From Chloroflexota bacterium (GTDB taxonomy: Bacteria; Chloroflexota; Ktedonobacteria; Ktedonobacterales; JADMIN01), in the NCBI GenBank assembly GCA_021323855.1, contig JAJPKE010000036.1, positions 1-64,000 on the forward strand: a stretch of 64,000 nucleotides of DNA, read 5' to 3'. Below the pieces are notes generated by a model, which made no database searches, was not told where the DNA came from, and saw nothing but the letters and a program-made list of their open reading frames with translations. Within the stretch, counting starts at the first letter, position 1; each line of letters opens with the position of its first letter. The position numbers and the translations under genes are program-made. Positions 42,699-51,072 of the stretch are shown here, piece by piece.

Positions 42699-43397
42699 AT
42701 GACAATAGAGGAGTTGTGTGCCAGTATTGCAGCGAATCGCTCGCCGTTCTTCGCCACGCAACTGGCGGAGTGGGCCAGCGATTCGCTGCGCTTCCGCGTC
42801 TTCGCGGAGCAATACCGCGACAAGCTGCGCAAGAAACTGCGCGGGATGCGCGACGATGAGGGCGTGCGCGATCTGCTGGCGGAGTTGGAGGCGGCGCACG
42901 TTTTGCTGCGCGACCGGCGCTTCACGCTGGAATACGAGCCATACATCGCTGAGAAGCAGCGCGGGCCAGACTTCCGCGCAACGTTCCGCACGCATACGCT
43001 CTTCACCGTCGAGGTGACGCGCATGCGTAGCGCCGCCCACAACAAGCGCGATCTGTATGGACGCATCGCCGATGAGGTTTGTGAGAAGCTGCGCCAGATG
43101 TTGCCGGGCATCAGCAACGTGCTCTATCTGCGCGCCAGCGACGAACCCAATGCCAAGCTGGCGAAACTCGATCTCAACGATGCGATGGCGCAGCTCTTCG
43201 CCATCTACAAGCGTAAGGATGAGGCATTCTTCACCCGGCGCGGTCTCGACGGCTCAGCAGATTTCCTGCGGCGCTATCACCGGCTCAGTGGCATCCTCAT
43301 CCGTCCGGCGGTCGCCAGCACGCCACCGCTCTGGCTCAATGCCCTGGCGAAGCACCCGCTATCCAGCGAGCTACGCCAGGCGTTGCTGGCAGTGTAA
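42699..43397 (+). CDS. Hypothetical protein with possible nuclease-fold core
   Basis: A 232-residue soluble protein. The first 75 residues are helical. The middle reads EYEPYIAEKQRGPDFRATF then TLFTVEVTR. The spacing of E80, P-D91 and E105-V-T resembles a PD-(D/E)xK core with the Lys replaced, so this is a weak hint only. The C-terminal half has IYKRKDEAFFTRRGLD and RRYHRLSGILIRP. It lies directly downstream of the MarR gene (62 bases) and may be co-transcribed. SD AGCTAGAG. It converges on the immunity-like gene 43444-43959. No known family assigned. Confidence 0.65.
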   Translation: MTIEELCASIAANRSPFFATQLAEWASDSLRFRVFAEQYRDKLRKKLRGMRDDEGVRDLLAELEAAHVLLRDRRFTLEYEPYIAEKQRGPDFRATFRTHTLFTVEVTRMRSAAHNKRDLYGRIADEVCEKLRQMLPGISNVLYLRASDEPNAKLAKLDLNDAMAQLFAIYKRKDEAFFTRRGLDGSADFLRRYHRLSGILIRPAVASTPPLWLNALAKHPLSSELRQALLAV

Positions 43398-43443
43398 GCG
43401 GAAGCACATCAATACTGCTCGTTTTAGACGCCTCATCGCGCGC

Positions 43444-43959
43444 TCAGCAGTCGAACACCGACCAGCAGATATCGTTCCGCAACCGCTGATCGTCGAGGAC
43501 GAGCGCGCGAATCGCCTCCGGGAGCTGGTCGCGCTGCCACTGGCACTCGCGTCGCCCTGCCCGCTCGGCCTCTCCCTCCGGCGCAGCGGCGCGGGCGGCC
43601 TTGATCGCATAGGCGGCTGCGCCAAGCTCGTGCGCGGCGACATGCGCCACGCACGCCGCCTGGCCGGCTGCATAGGCAGCGTAGCGTGCCGCCCCACGCA
43701 GGTCTCTGGCCGCACCCATTGCATGGCCGCCCGCCGCTCGCGCCTGGGTCATCGTGACCTCGCCACGCACCCAGGCGCGAGCCATCTCAATCGCATAGCG
43801 CGGACGCAGATCGTCGGGCTGGGCCAACTCGAAAAAGTAAAGAACATGCTCCGCGCAGGCTGCCGCCCAGAGGGCAAGGAGATGGTGGTCCGCATCGGTG
43901 AGAGTTCCACCCCGGCGGATGGTGATAAAACGCGGGTCGCGGACTTTCGGGAGGATCAC
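43444..43959 (-). CDS. Imm5-like putative immunity protein
   Basis: A 171-residue all-alpha protein: DPRFITIRRGGTLTDADHHLLALWAA, CAEHVLYFFE, RPRYAIEMARAWVRGEVTMTQAR, a run of Ala-rich helices, then ECQWQRDQLPEAIRAL and a C-terminal Asp/Phe. This is the pattern of the Imm-5-like putative immunity family, thought to protect against polymorphic toxins. The start is at GTG 43959, because AAGGGG precedes it by 8 bases; the frame runs open to 44274 but that part has no SD and unlike codon use. No toxin gene is adjacent, so it is an orphan in this window. Confidence 0.75.
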   Translation of the reverse strand: MILPKVRDPRFITIRRGGTLTDADHHLLALWAAACAEHVLYFFELAQPDDLRPRYAIEMARAWVRGEVTMTQARAAGGHAMGAARDLRGAARYAAYAAGQAACVAHVAAHELGAAAYAIKAARAAAPEGEAERAGRRECQWQRDQLPEAIRALVLDDQRLRNDICWSVFDC

Positions 43960-44033
43960 ACTCAGCACCCCTTCTATTCGCACCTGTTCCAACAACAGTA
44001 TACCGCAGCCGTTACCTTTCCTGGCTATGCGGC

Positions 44034-44073
44034 GTTCTAAATATAGAACAAATATTCTAATCCATGCTATACT
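44034..44073 (+). promoter_or_regulatory. Promoter with overlapping dyads upstream of 44325
   Basis: GTTCTA/TAGAAC (44034-44049) overlaps TAGAA/TTCTA (44044-44059), giving half-sites TTCTA, TAGAA and TTCTA in a row. TATACT (44068-44073) is a -10 candidate. GAACGTTC follows near 44085. A repressor or SOS-like operator is possible. Confidence 0.45.
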
Positions 44074-44324
44074 GTCTGCTATGGGAACGTTCTCGTAGGG
44101 CGGCGCAGCCAACTGTGCCGCGAACACGTAGCGCCAGCAGTAGAGCGGACAGCGCCAGCAGTTTTTTGGCGCAGTCAACGTCTTTTCGGAGTCGTTGGGA
44201 GATGCCGCTTGCGCGGGGAAAACCGTTGTACGGGCGACGGGTTTTTCCCGTGTGAGAGGCATATTCGAGTACATTCGGGTGGCGAGCGGTTTTGTGAGCG
44301 AGTTTTTGCGAGGAGGGTCAGGTC
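44074..44324 (+). other. Structured leader of about 250 bases
   Basis: No gene. AGCGCCAGCAG is repeated at 44130-44140 and 44151-44161; the second copy pairs with a downstream GGCGC across a run of six T. A long inverted repeat, GGGGAAAACC with GGGTTTTTCCC, lies at about 44216-44252. The first could act as an attenuator, the second as an anti-structure. SD AGGAGGG ends it. Confidence 0.4.
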
Positions 44325-44819
44325 ATGCGATTCTGGTGGAGACCACAGTCAGCGCGACCAGCGCGAGAAGGGAGACAGGCACGACAGACAGCGCACTCCC
44401 GTCCACGTGTGGCGCGCGCGGTGGAGGCGGCGCGGCAGGCGGGCGCAGCAATGTCGCCGGTGAGCCTGGGCAGCGCCAGTGTTGATGTAGCGAGTATGGC
44501 AGGTATGGAGAGCATCGCCGCGTTGCGCCACTTCGACGCCGTGGAGCGCGCGGCGATATCGGGTCCGCTGCACAAAGCGCAGCGCCGCGCCAAACGCGGG
44601 CTGGGCACGGACCTCATCTGGGCGACGGCCCGCGCCGCCAAACAGGAGGGTCGCCAACCCGAAGAAGTCTGGGCAGAGGCGCTCCGCGATTGGCTGGCGA
44701 GCCGTGAGGAGGCGGAAGCGACGGAGGCGCCAGCTCCGCGCCCGCGCAGCCTGGAGGCGAAGCGCCAGCAGGTGTGGCGCGATATCGAGCTAACGCTGGC
44801 GGGGTTGCGCGCCTCCTAA
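44325..44819 (+). CDS. Hypothetical basic protein
   Basis: A 164-residue protein. The N-terminus is arginine-rich (RPQSARPAREGRQARQ) and Ala-rich. The centre reads ESIAALRHFDAVERAAISGPLHKAQRRAKRGLGTDLIWATAR. The C-terminal helix ends EAKRQQVWRDIELTLAGLR. It is probably mostly helical and may bind nucleic acid or a partner, judged only from charge. AGGAGGG lies just upstream of ATG 44325. I recognise no family. Confidence 0.65.
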   Translation: MRFWWRPQSARPAREGRQARQTAHSRPRVARAVEAARQAGAAMSPVSLGSASVDVASMAGMESIAALRHFDAVERAAISGPLHKAQRRAKRGLGTDLIWATARAAKQEGRQPEEVWAEALRDWLASREEAEATEAPAPRPRSLEAKRQQVWRDIELTLAGLRAS

Positions 44820-44881
44820 CCTCAAAGTTGGTTGCCAATCGCAATTGGAACTGTCAACTGTCATGCGCGGTCTTCTGCGTT

Positions 44882-44923
44882 CCCCCGTCTCCTCGTGGGA
44901 GAGGGGGGTCAGGGGGTGAGGTC
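44882..44923. repeat. Copy 2 of the palindromic dispersed repeat
   Basis: CGTCTCCTCGTGGGAGAGGG and then a GGGGGTGAGGTC end. It matches the copy at 52398-52434 almost base for base. Confidence 0.7.
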
Positions 44924-44955
44924 TATCATTCAGTAGAAGTGCAAAGACACGACGA

Positions 44956-44991
44956 GGGGAACGTCCATCCGGCGGACGTTCCCCGCTTTTT
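44956..44991 (+). terminator. Rho-independent terminator
   Basis: GGGGAACGTCC (44956-44966) pairs perfectly with GGACGTTCCCC (44974-44984), followed by GCTTTTT. It ends the gene 44325-44819. Confidence 0.88.
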
Positions 44992-45088
44992 GCTCTCCGT
45001 CCCAATCCTGGATGACCAGTAGGTATATCAGTGGGCTTCAGCCTTGCCTGGCCTCGTGCGTCAGCGATTCAGCGCCGCGAAGATAGTA

Positions 45089-45478
45089 TCAGTGCTCGCC
45101 GGTCAGCAGATCGCGTAGCACACGGGCGTTGCTATGCTCCACGTCTTTCGCGCCGAAGACCAACGTCAGCGCGCGATGTTGCTTGCCAGCCTCCTCGGCC
45201 AACTGCTGCAACTGCGTCCAGCCCTCTTTGCCGCTGCCCTGCGTCAGTTCATCGCGGTAGCGCTGGCGAAACTCCGCAAACTTTTCCGGATCATGCCCAT
45301 ACCAGCGGCGCAAGTCATCGCTCGGCGCAACGTCTTTGAGCCATTGGTCCACCTGCGCCTCATCCTTCCTGATGCCACGCGGCCAGAGCCGGTCCACCAG
45401 CACACGCAGACCATCCTCCGCCGATGGCTCCTCATAGACACGTTTAATGTGTATCGTCGTCCCCTGCTTTGCCATCAT
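45089..45478 (-). CDS. DUF488 (YeaO-like) protein
   Basis: A 129-residue DUF488 protein: IKRVYEEPSAEDGLRVLVDRLWPRGI, then DVAPSDDLRRWYGHDPEKFAEF, then LTLVFGAKDVEHSNARVL. These are the defining blocks of the YeaO subgroup (R-V-Y, D-R-x-W-P-R-G, A-P-S-x-x-L-R-x-W, N-x-A). The biochemical role is not established; some members are linked to stress. It starts at the ATG at 45478 or one codon later. Confidence 0.9.
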   Translation of the reverse strand: MMAKQGTTIHIKRVYEEPSAEDGLRVLVDRLWPRGIRKDEAQVDQWLKDVAPSDDLRRWYGHDPEKFAEFRQRYRDELTQGSGKEGWTQLQQLAEEAGKQHRALTLVFGAKDVEHSNARVLRDLLTGEH

Positions 45479-45542
45479 TTCGCCTCCTTATCCCTGGCTG
45501 ACGCATCTCGTGTGCCAGTTGCCATCCTACCTCAATTCCTCA

Positions 45543-46337
45543 TCACCATCCCAACCGCGCAGGCAGAAAGACATGCACCTGGCTGGTCTGCCAGAGATGC
45601 TGAAGATAGGCGGCGATGCCCGCCTGCGGGGATACGTCTGCTGGCAATCCTTTCTCGATGTGCTGGCGTACTGCGGCCATCGTCAGACTATCGCGGTAGC
45701 CTTGCACTATACGGGGATCGGTGGCATAGGTCTGGACGCTGAGGTGATTGGCGCGTAGATAGTCCTCAAATGTTGCCCGCGCCGTATTGCTGGCGGGCCA
45801 CGATTCGATGAGGTGGAGTTGCTGTTGGGCAAATGCCCGCGCGGCGGCCAGCGAAGCCGTCAGACCGAGACGCTTGCCTTCCTGCAAGAGCAAACATTCC
45901 TGAATCATCCTGGTGAGGGCGTCATGCCGCACCTGATTGGGCATCTCATGCGCCTGCGCCTGGATATTCGGCGGCAGCCCGCCTGGCATTGTCTGCTGTG
46001 CCGTCTGAAGCGCCTGCCGGTTGTTCGCAAGCGTTGCCGCAACCTGTAGCTCCAGCGCCTCTGCGCTGAGTGGATCGCCGTTCACGGTAGCGACGATCTG
46101 CGGCTCACCGGCGGGAATCTTGACCGGCAACGTGACACCAGGAGGAACGAGCGTGATGATGGTCTTGCCCTGCGGTCCGCCACACACCCCCATCGGTCCG
46201 CTCGCCTGTGCGGTAGATTGCCGCTGATGCACGAAAACGACTGCCACCACGGACAACAACGCCACCAACACCAGCCCAGCGGCAGCAGCGATACGGGTAC
46301 GGCTTGACAGCGATGATAACGACGATAACACCCTCAT
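45543..46337 (-). CDS. SurA-N-like membrane-anchored chaperone-type protein
   Basis: A 264-residue protein with one N-terminal membrane anchor (TRIAAAAGLVLVALLSVVAVVFV, about residues 15-37) and an extracytoplasmic part. The latter holds a SurA N-terminal-like helical domain: IVATVNGDPLSAEALELQVAA, then DALTRMIQECLLLQEGKRLGL, then AFAQQQLHLIESW. The peptidyl-prolyl isomerase (rotamase) domain is absent, so it is likely a holdase or substrate-binding protein. The ATG at 46337 follows GGAGGGA; a longer reading exists to 46367. It lies 33 bases downstream of the HAD gene, probably in the same transcript. Confidence 0.78.
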   Translation of the reverse strand: MRVLSSLSSLSSRTRIAAAAGLVLVALLSVVAVVFVHQRQSTAQASGPMGVCGGPQGKTIITLVPPGVTLPVKIPAGEPQIVATVNGDPLSAEALELQVAATLANNRQALQTAQQTMPGGLPPNIQAQAHEMPNQVRHDALTRMIQECLLLQEGKRLGLTASLAAARAFAQQQLHLIESWPASNTARATFEDYLRANHLSVQTYATDPRIVQGYRDSLTMAAVRQHIEKGLPADVSPQAGIAAYLQHLWQTSQVHVFLPARLGW

Positions 46338-46370
46338 CAACTCATCCCTCCCTATCTGCCGGTACATTCC

Positions 46371-47114
46371 TCACGCTAGACGTTCGATGATGCCAGGTAG
46401 TTCATAGAGTGAGCGAATGGCGGCGGCTGGCCACTCATGGTCGCCCTGCGCCAGAGGCATCGGCGCATCGCTACGCCAAAGCAACACACTGCGCAGTCCG
46501 GCACGGTTGGCGCCCACGATATCCGCCGCCACGCTATCACCCACATATACCGCAGCGCCCGGCGCTATACCGGCCTTTGCCAGCGCCAGCGCGAAAATAC
46601 GCGGGTCGGGCTTGCGTATGCCAACACTATCTGATGCAACGAAACTCTGCATACGAGCCAGCAGACCGAGATTGGCCGCTTTGGTGCGCTGGCTGTCCGG
46701 GTGGTCATCCGCCGCGCCATTGGTGATGATGCCCAGATGATACTGCCTGCCCAGCGCCGTGAGCGCCGCAACATCCTCATAGAGCCGCAGATGTTCGAGC
46801 TGTGTCCGCCCCAAGAATAGATCTAACTCCGCTGCCAGCGCCCCGTCTGTGTCGGAGATGCCCAGTGCGCGCAGCGTCAGCGGCCAGCGACGCGCCCGCA
46901 CCGCCGCCATTGTCAACTCATGGCGTTCCAACGCTGGCAAGAGTTCCCTGGCATGCGCCGTTTGCCAGGCGATTCGCACGCCAGCGGCATCGAGCGCGGG
47001 ATAGCGTTCGATCAAGCGTGCGATGGTAGCGTCTAGCGCACGCTGAAACGCAGCATCGCCATTGCAGAGCGTATTATCGAGGTCGAAGAATAGCGCCTGT
47101 ATCGTCCGTATCAT
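46371..47114 (-). CDS. HAD-superfamily hydrolase (subfamily IA)
   Basis: A 247-residue HAD phosphatase. Motif I FFDLDNTLC has the nucleophile Asp and the general-acid Asp two residues on. Motif II is LGIITNGA, motif III a Lys in DSVGIRKPDPRIF, and motif IV VYVGDSVAADI. The cap (about 20-95) is helical, subfamily IA. Likely substrate: a small phosphorylated metabolite. It starts at ATG 47114; an in-frame TTG 8 codons upstream is less likely. It lies between glucokinase and the SurA-like gene on the same strand. Confidence 0.9.
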   Translation of the reverse strand: MIRTIQALFFDLDNTLCNGDAAFQRALDATIARLIERYPALDAAGVRIAWQTAHARELLPALERHELTMAAVRARRWPLTLRALGISDTDGALAAELDLFLGRTQLEHLRLYEDVAALTALGRQYHLGIITNGAADDHPDSQRTKAANLGLLARMQSFVASDSVGIRKPDPRIFALALAKAGIAPGAAVYVGDSVAADIVGANRAGLRSVLLWRSDAPMPLAQGDHEWPAAAIRSLYELPGIIERLA

Positions 47115-47156
47115 GCAGTGATTATATCTGATCGCCAACCGCGCCGGATGAGGATG

Positions 47157-48185
47157 CTATTCTAGCATGCCAGCGTAGGCTGCGCCCAACAGCGCCGCTT
47201 TAGGATTGCGGATGATATGCACCGGCACTTTGCTCAGCATTTCAGCAAAGCGCCCTTTGCGCTGAAAAGCCTCAATGAATCTGCCAGCTTGCAGGAAGGG
47301 CAGGATGCGTGGGGGAATGCCGCCGCCGAGGTAGACGCCGCCGGTCGCCAGCACTTTGAGCACGAGATTGCCAGCCTCCGCCGCCAGCACCTCCACAAAG
47401 AAGCGCAGCGTGTTAACACAGAGGTCGCAGGGATGCTGCGCATCAAGCGCCGCCTCGACGATGATCGGCGTATGGTCGTCAGTCTTGCGCAACTCTGCCG
47501 CCAACCAATCTGGCTCGGCATAACCGTTGTCCCGGAAATAGTTATAAATATTGGGCAGACCAATCCCTGAACAGACACGCTCGTAGCTGACATGGGCGTA
47601 TCGCTGATGTTCCTTGCGGATAGCGCCGCGATGCTGCAAGAGATAGCGCAGAAAGTCCAGTTCTTCCATCGTCGTCGGCGCGAAGTCACTATGGCCGCCC
47701 TCCGAGGGATGCACGGTGTAGCGTCCACTGGCATCGAAGGTGATGAATGCCTCGCCCAGACCCGTCCCCGGCGCGATCACCGCGACGGCCCCACGTTCAT
47801 CCGGTTCACCGGCATTCAGTGTCAGCAAATCGTCGTTGGCGAGATGTGGCACGGCGTGGGCAGTGGCGGCCAGATCGTTGAGCAGCCGCACCTCCGGAAT
47901 ATCCAGCGTCCGGCTGAGGCGTGTTTCATCCATCTTCCACGGCAGATTCGTGGCGCTGGCGCTGCCGTTGACCACCGGACCCGCCACGCCAAAGTACGCG
48001 CGCTCGATGCTGCCATCCACCTGTTTGAGGAAATCCCCGACGATGGTTTCGAGGTTGGGATAGTCTCCACTCGAATAGGTTTTTTCGCGGCGCGGCGTGC
48101 CCAACCTGCCTGCTTCGGGCGTATACACCGCGAGATTGACTTTTGTGCCGCCAACATCACCAGCCAGTAACATGAGGTACGCCAT
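47157..48185 (-). CDS. glk: Glucokinase
   Basis: A 342-residue glucokinase of the E. coli Glk type (ATP:D-glucose 6-phosphotransferase, first step of glycolysis). Seen: phosphate 1 LLAGDVGGTKVNLAVY, FGVAGPVVNG, LLNDLAATAHA, APGTGLGEAFI, a glucose-contact EGGHSDFAP, and LATGGVYLGGGIPPRI near the C-terminus. It starts at ATG 48185 (AGGAAGGG directly before it); ATG 48173, four codons later, matches the family start equally well. The open frame reaches 48242 without an SD. HAD follows 42 bases downstream. Confidence 0.95.
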   Translation of the reverse strand: MAYLMLLAGDVGGTKVNLAVYTPEAGRLGTPRREKTYSSGDYPNLETIVGDFLKQVDGSIERAYFGVAGPVVNGSASATNLPWKMDETRLSRTLDIPEVRLLNDLAATAHAVPHLANDDLLTLNAGEPDERGAVAVIAPGTGLGEAFITFDASGRYTVHPSEGGHSDFAPTTMEELDFLRYLLQHRGAIRKEHQRYAHVSYERVCSGIGLPNIYNYFRDNGYAEPDWLAAELRKTDDHTPIIVEAALDAQHPCDLCVNTLRFFVEVLAAEAGNLVLKVLATGGVYLGGGIPPRILPFLQAGRFIEAFQRKGRFAEMLSKVPVHIIRNPKAALLGAAYAGMLE

Positions 48186-48591
48186 CCCTTCCTGAACCCG
48201 CGCGCCGTTTTTTCGCCGTCTCCGGTTATCTGCCGACCGCAACGCATCGTATCATACCGGCTCATCGTCGCGTCGTTCCCAAGCGGGCCAAACTACTGCT
48301 TCTGCTGTCTCGCGTCCACTTTTGGGGACGCCTACCGCTATCACTCGTATCTCTCGCATTTCCCTCGCCATCACAACAGGCGATGGATACTCCATTTCAC
48401 CATTCCGCCTGGCTCGCCATCGCTCCATCGCTCCAGAGTTCACACCGGCGCATCATCTCATCAGAGGAGCGACAATGGCCTGTCAAGGATGCCGGTTGCG
48501 CAACGTCCATGCTACGATTTGTGTTATGCGAGTTATACGTGCCACAGACGACTCAGAGAGAAAACAGTTCGCTGCATGGGGAGAAGAGACA
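48186..48591. other. Divergent promoter region glk / LysE
   Basis: About 400 bases, no gene I support. A plus-strand open frame runs through it into the LysE gene but lacks an SD and has unlike composition until 48592. It must contain both promoters; I see no clear operator. Confidence 0.4.
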
Positions 48592-49221
48592 ATGGATACG
48601 CGATTGCTGGCATTTATCGGCGTGGCCGCCGTCATCACCATCACGCCGGGGGTGGATATGGCGTTGGTGGCGCGCGTGGCGCTCGCCCGTGGCAGAAACG
48701 CGGCCTGGCTGACCTCCTGTGGCATCGTCTCCGGACTGTTGCTGTGGGGCGTCGCTTCGGCGGCAGGTGTTGCGGCGCTGCTCAACACGTCGGCCACGCT
48801 CTACACCATCCTGCGGCTGGCCGGCGCCGCTTATCTGATCTTCCTCGGCGTGAAGGCGCTGCTGGCACGCACTCCTGCGCCCACCACGCCTGAAACGGCT
48901 GAGGCGAAACTCGCGCCGCAGAGTTGGGTCAGCGCCTACGGGCAGGGATTGCTCAACAATCTGCTCAACCCCAAAATTGGCATCTTCTACACCGCCTTCC
49001 TGCCGCAGTTCATCGCGCCGGGGCAGCCGGTCTTCTTGATGTCGGTATCGTTGGCGGCAATTCACGCCACACTGGGCATCATCTGGCTCTTCTGCTATGC
49101 GGCGATCCTCACCAAAGTCGGCGGCCTCTTCCGCCGTCCGGGCGTTCAGCGCATCATGGAACGCATCACCGGCATCGTGCTGGTGGCGTTGGGGCTGCGA
49201 CTGGTGACGGAACAACGCTGA
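48592..49221 (+). CDS. LysE/RhtB-family amino-acid exporter
   Basis: A 209-residue exporter with six membrane helices: RLLAFIGVAAVITITPGVDM at the start (the TPG-x-D motif of the LysE family), ARGRNAAWLTSCGIVSG, LFLMSV-like and LLNNLLNPKIGIFYTAFLPQF. LysE proteins expel amino acids or their analogues using the proton-motive force. The ATG at 48592 follows GGGGAGAAGAG. The natural substrate cannot be told from sequence. Confidence 0.9.
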   Translation: MDTRLLAFIGVAAVITITPGVDMALVARVALARGRNAAWLTSCGIVSGLLLWGVASAAGVAALLNTSATLYTILRLAGAAYLIFLGVKALLARTPAPTTPETAEAKLAPQSWVSAYGQGLLNNLLNPKIGIFYTAFLPQFIAPGQPVFLMSVSLAAIHATLGIIWLFCYAAILTKVGGLFRRPGVQRIMERITGIVLVALGLRLVTEQR

Positions 49222-49354
49222 CATCGCTGACATCGCATTGTGATGTCACATACCTGTCATCTATCGGAATAGATATGCCAGAATAGACGAGAGGGCGTAT
49301 CATAGGGCAATCCGATGAACGATTGTGCATCTGATAATGAGGGGAGAATGCGCT

Positions 49355-50689
49355 ATGCAGGTAGAGGAGAGCGCGGCGGATATCTACCAGCGCCCGGAGG
49401 AGTTGCTCCAGCGATTGATTCGCTTCGATACGACCAATCCGCCAGGGAACGAGGCGGCATGCGTCGGCTATATCCGTGATCTGCTGGCGGCGGCGGGCAT
49501 CGAAAGCGCGCTCTTCGCCCGTGACCCCGCGCGCCCGAATCTGATCGCGCGCCTGCCGGGAGATGGCCGCGCCGCGCCGCTGCTGCTCTATGGGCATGTG
49601 GATGTCGTGACCACCGAACACCAGCAATGGGCGCATTCCCCTTTCGCGGCGGAGGTACACGACGGCTTTCTCTGGGGGCGCGGCGCGCTCGACATGAAGG
49701 GCGGCGTCGCCATGATGCTCTCCGCCTTCCTGCGCGCCAAAGCCGAAGATTTGGCCCTGCCCGGCGATGTCGTGCTCTGCATCCTCAGCGATGAGGAGGC
49801 CGGCGGCAACCAGGGTGCGCGTTTCCTGGTGGAGCAGCACGCTGACCAGTTCGCGGGCATTCGCTACGCCATCGGCGAGTTCGGCGGCTTCACGCTTACT
49901 ATCGGCGGGCGGCGCTTCTATCCAATCATGGTGGCGGAGAAGCAGAGTTGTGTCGTGCAGGCGACGCTACGCGGGCCAGGGGGACACGCGGCCTTGCCCG
50001 CGCGCAACGGCGCGATGGCGAAGCTGGCCGCGTTGCTGCGCACGCTCAACATTCGCCGCCTGCCGGTGCATGTCCCCACTACGACGCGCCTGATGATCGA
50101 GACGCTGGCCGGCTCGCTCTCCGCGCCCACTGCACTTCTCCTGCGGCAGTTGTTGCGGCCCGCGCTGACTGATACAGTCCTCGATCTGATGGGACGGCAA
50201 GGTGACAACTTCGATCCACTGCTGCATAACACCGTCAACGCGACCATCGTGCGCGGCGGCGAGAAGGACAACGTGATTCCCAGCGAGATCACCATCACAC
50301 TGGATGGGCGCATCCTGCCCGGCTACACCTCGGATGACTTGCTACGCGAGTTGCGCAAACTCTTGGGCAAAGAGGTCGAATTCTCGGTGCTGCTGCATGA
50401 CCCCAACCCCGCCAAAGAGCCGGATATGGGCCTCTTCGAGATGCTCGGCGGCATCCTCAAAGAACGCGACCAGCAGGGCATCCCGATGCCGCTGCTGTTG
50501 GGTGCAGTGACGGATGGGCGCTTCTTCTCGCGGCTGGGCATTCAGACGTATGGCTACACGCCGATGCAACTTCCGGCGGGCTGGAACTTCACCAACCTGA
50601 TTCACGCCGCCGATGAGCGTGTGCCGGTCGAGGCGATAGCCTTCGGCAGCGACGCCATCTACACGGCGCTGCACCGCTTCGGTGGGTGA
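49355..50689 (+). CDS. M20-family metallopeptidase (ArgE/DapE/ACY1 type)
   Basis: A 444-residue M20 peptidase: FDTTNPPGNEAACVGYIRDLL, LLLYGHVDVVTTEHQQW (metal His), WGRGALDMKGGVAMM (bridging Asp), LCILSDEEAGGNQGARFL (catalytic Glu) and SDAIY near the end (metal His in the last segment not confirmed). The dimerisation insert begins around residue 195 (LRGPGGHAALPAR). It probably removes an N-acyl group or cleaves dipeptides; ArgE-, DapE- and carnosinase-like members all look like this. The start is at ATG 49355, with GGGGAGAA upstream. Confidence 0.88.
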   Translation: MQVEESAADIYQRPEELLQRLIRFDTTNPPGNEAACVGYIRDLLAAAGIESALFARDPARPNLIARLPGDGRAAPLLLYGHVDVVTTEHQQWAHSPFAAEVHDGFLWGRGALDMKGGVAMMLSAFLRAKAEDLALPGDVVLCILSDEEAGGNQGARFLVEQHADQFAGIRYAIGEFGGFTLTIGGRRFYPIMVAEKQSCVVQATLRGPGGHAALPARNGAMAKLAALLRTLNIRRLPVHVPTTTRLMIETLAGSLSAPTALLLRQLLRPALTDTVLDLMGRQGDNFDPLLHNTVNATIVRGGEKDNVIPSEITITLDGRILPGYTSDDLLRELRKLLGKEVEFSVLLHDPNPAKEPDMGLFEMLGGILKERDQQGIPMPLLLGAVTDGRFFSRLGIQTYGYTPMQLPAGWNFTNLIHAADERVPVEAIAFGSDAIYTALHRFGG

Positions 50690-51072
50690 GGTCTCTGCGG
50701 CTTTTATCTCCGTCCCAGCAACAGCAGTACCGCGCCACCCGCCTGAATGTACCCTAACCTCAACGGTTTCCAGCCTCCTGGACCAGCCTTGCCCATGATG
50801 AGAGCATTGCCAGAGACAGAGCCGATGGGCTACCATGAAACCCATGTTGAGGTTGCAGGACCCTTTAACGAATGGCGCGACTTCAACGGCCTTCTGAATG
50901 TTAATTGCTTCAGAAGGCCACCATACTTTTTCCTGGCGGGGACCGCCTGCCCCTCTATGCAGACAACGATACCATAGCGGCGCTCGCTCTGTCAATCGTA
51001 CTACGCGACATGGAGACGGAAAATAGAGGGCGTGGGATGAGTCTCATCCACACGAGAGGAGATATCACGCCT
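50690..51072 (+). other. Intergenic region with terminator hairpin
   Basis: About 380 bases. GGCCTTCTGAA (50888-50898) and TTCAGAAGGCC (50909-50919) form a perfect 11-bp stem followed by a T-containing stretch, likely a terminator. An outer pair AACCTCAAC (50756-50764) / GTTGAGGTT (50846-50854) brackets a further stretch. The short open frame 50747-50977 is not supported. Confidence 0.5.

Noticed and set aside
50747-50977. Short frame before the TIR-beta-helix gene
   Set aside because: It runs across the strong hairpin at 50888-50919 and has no family resemblance or SD.
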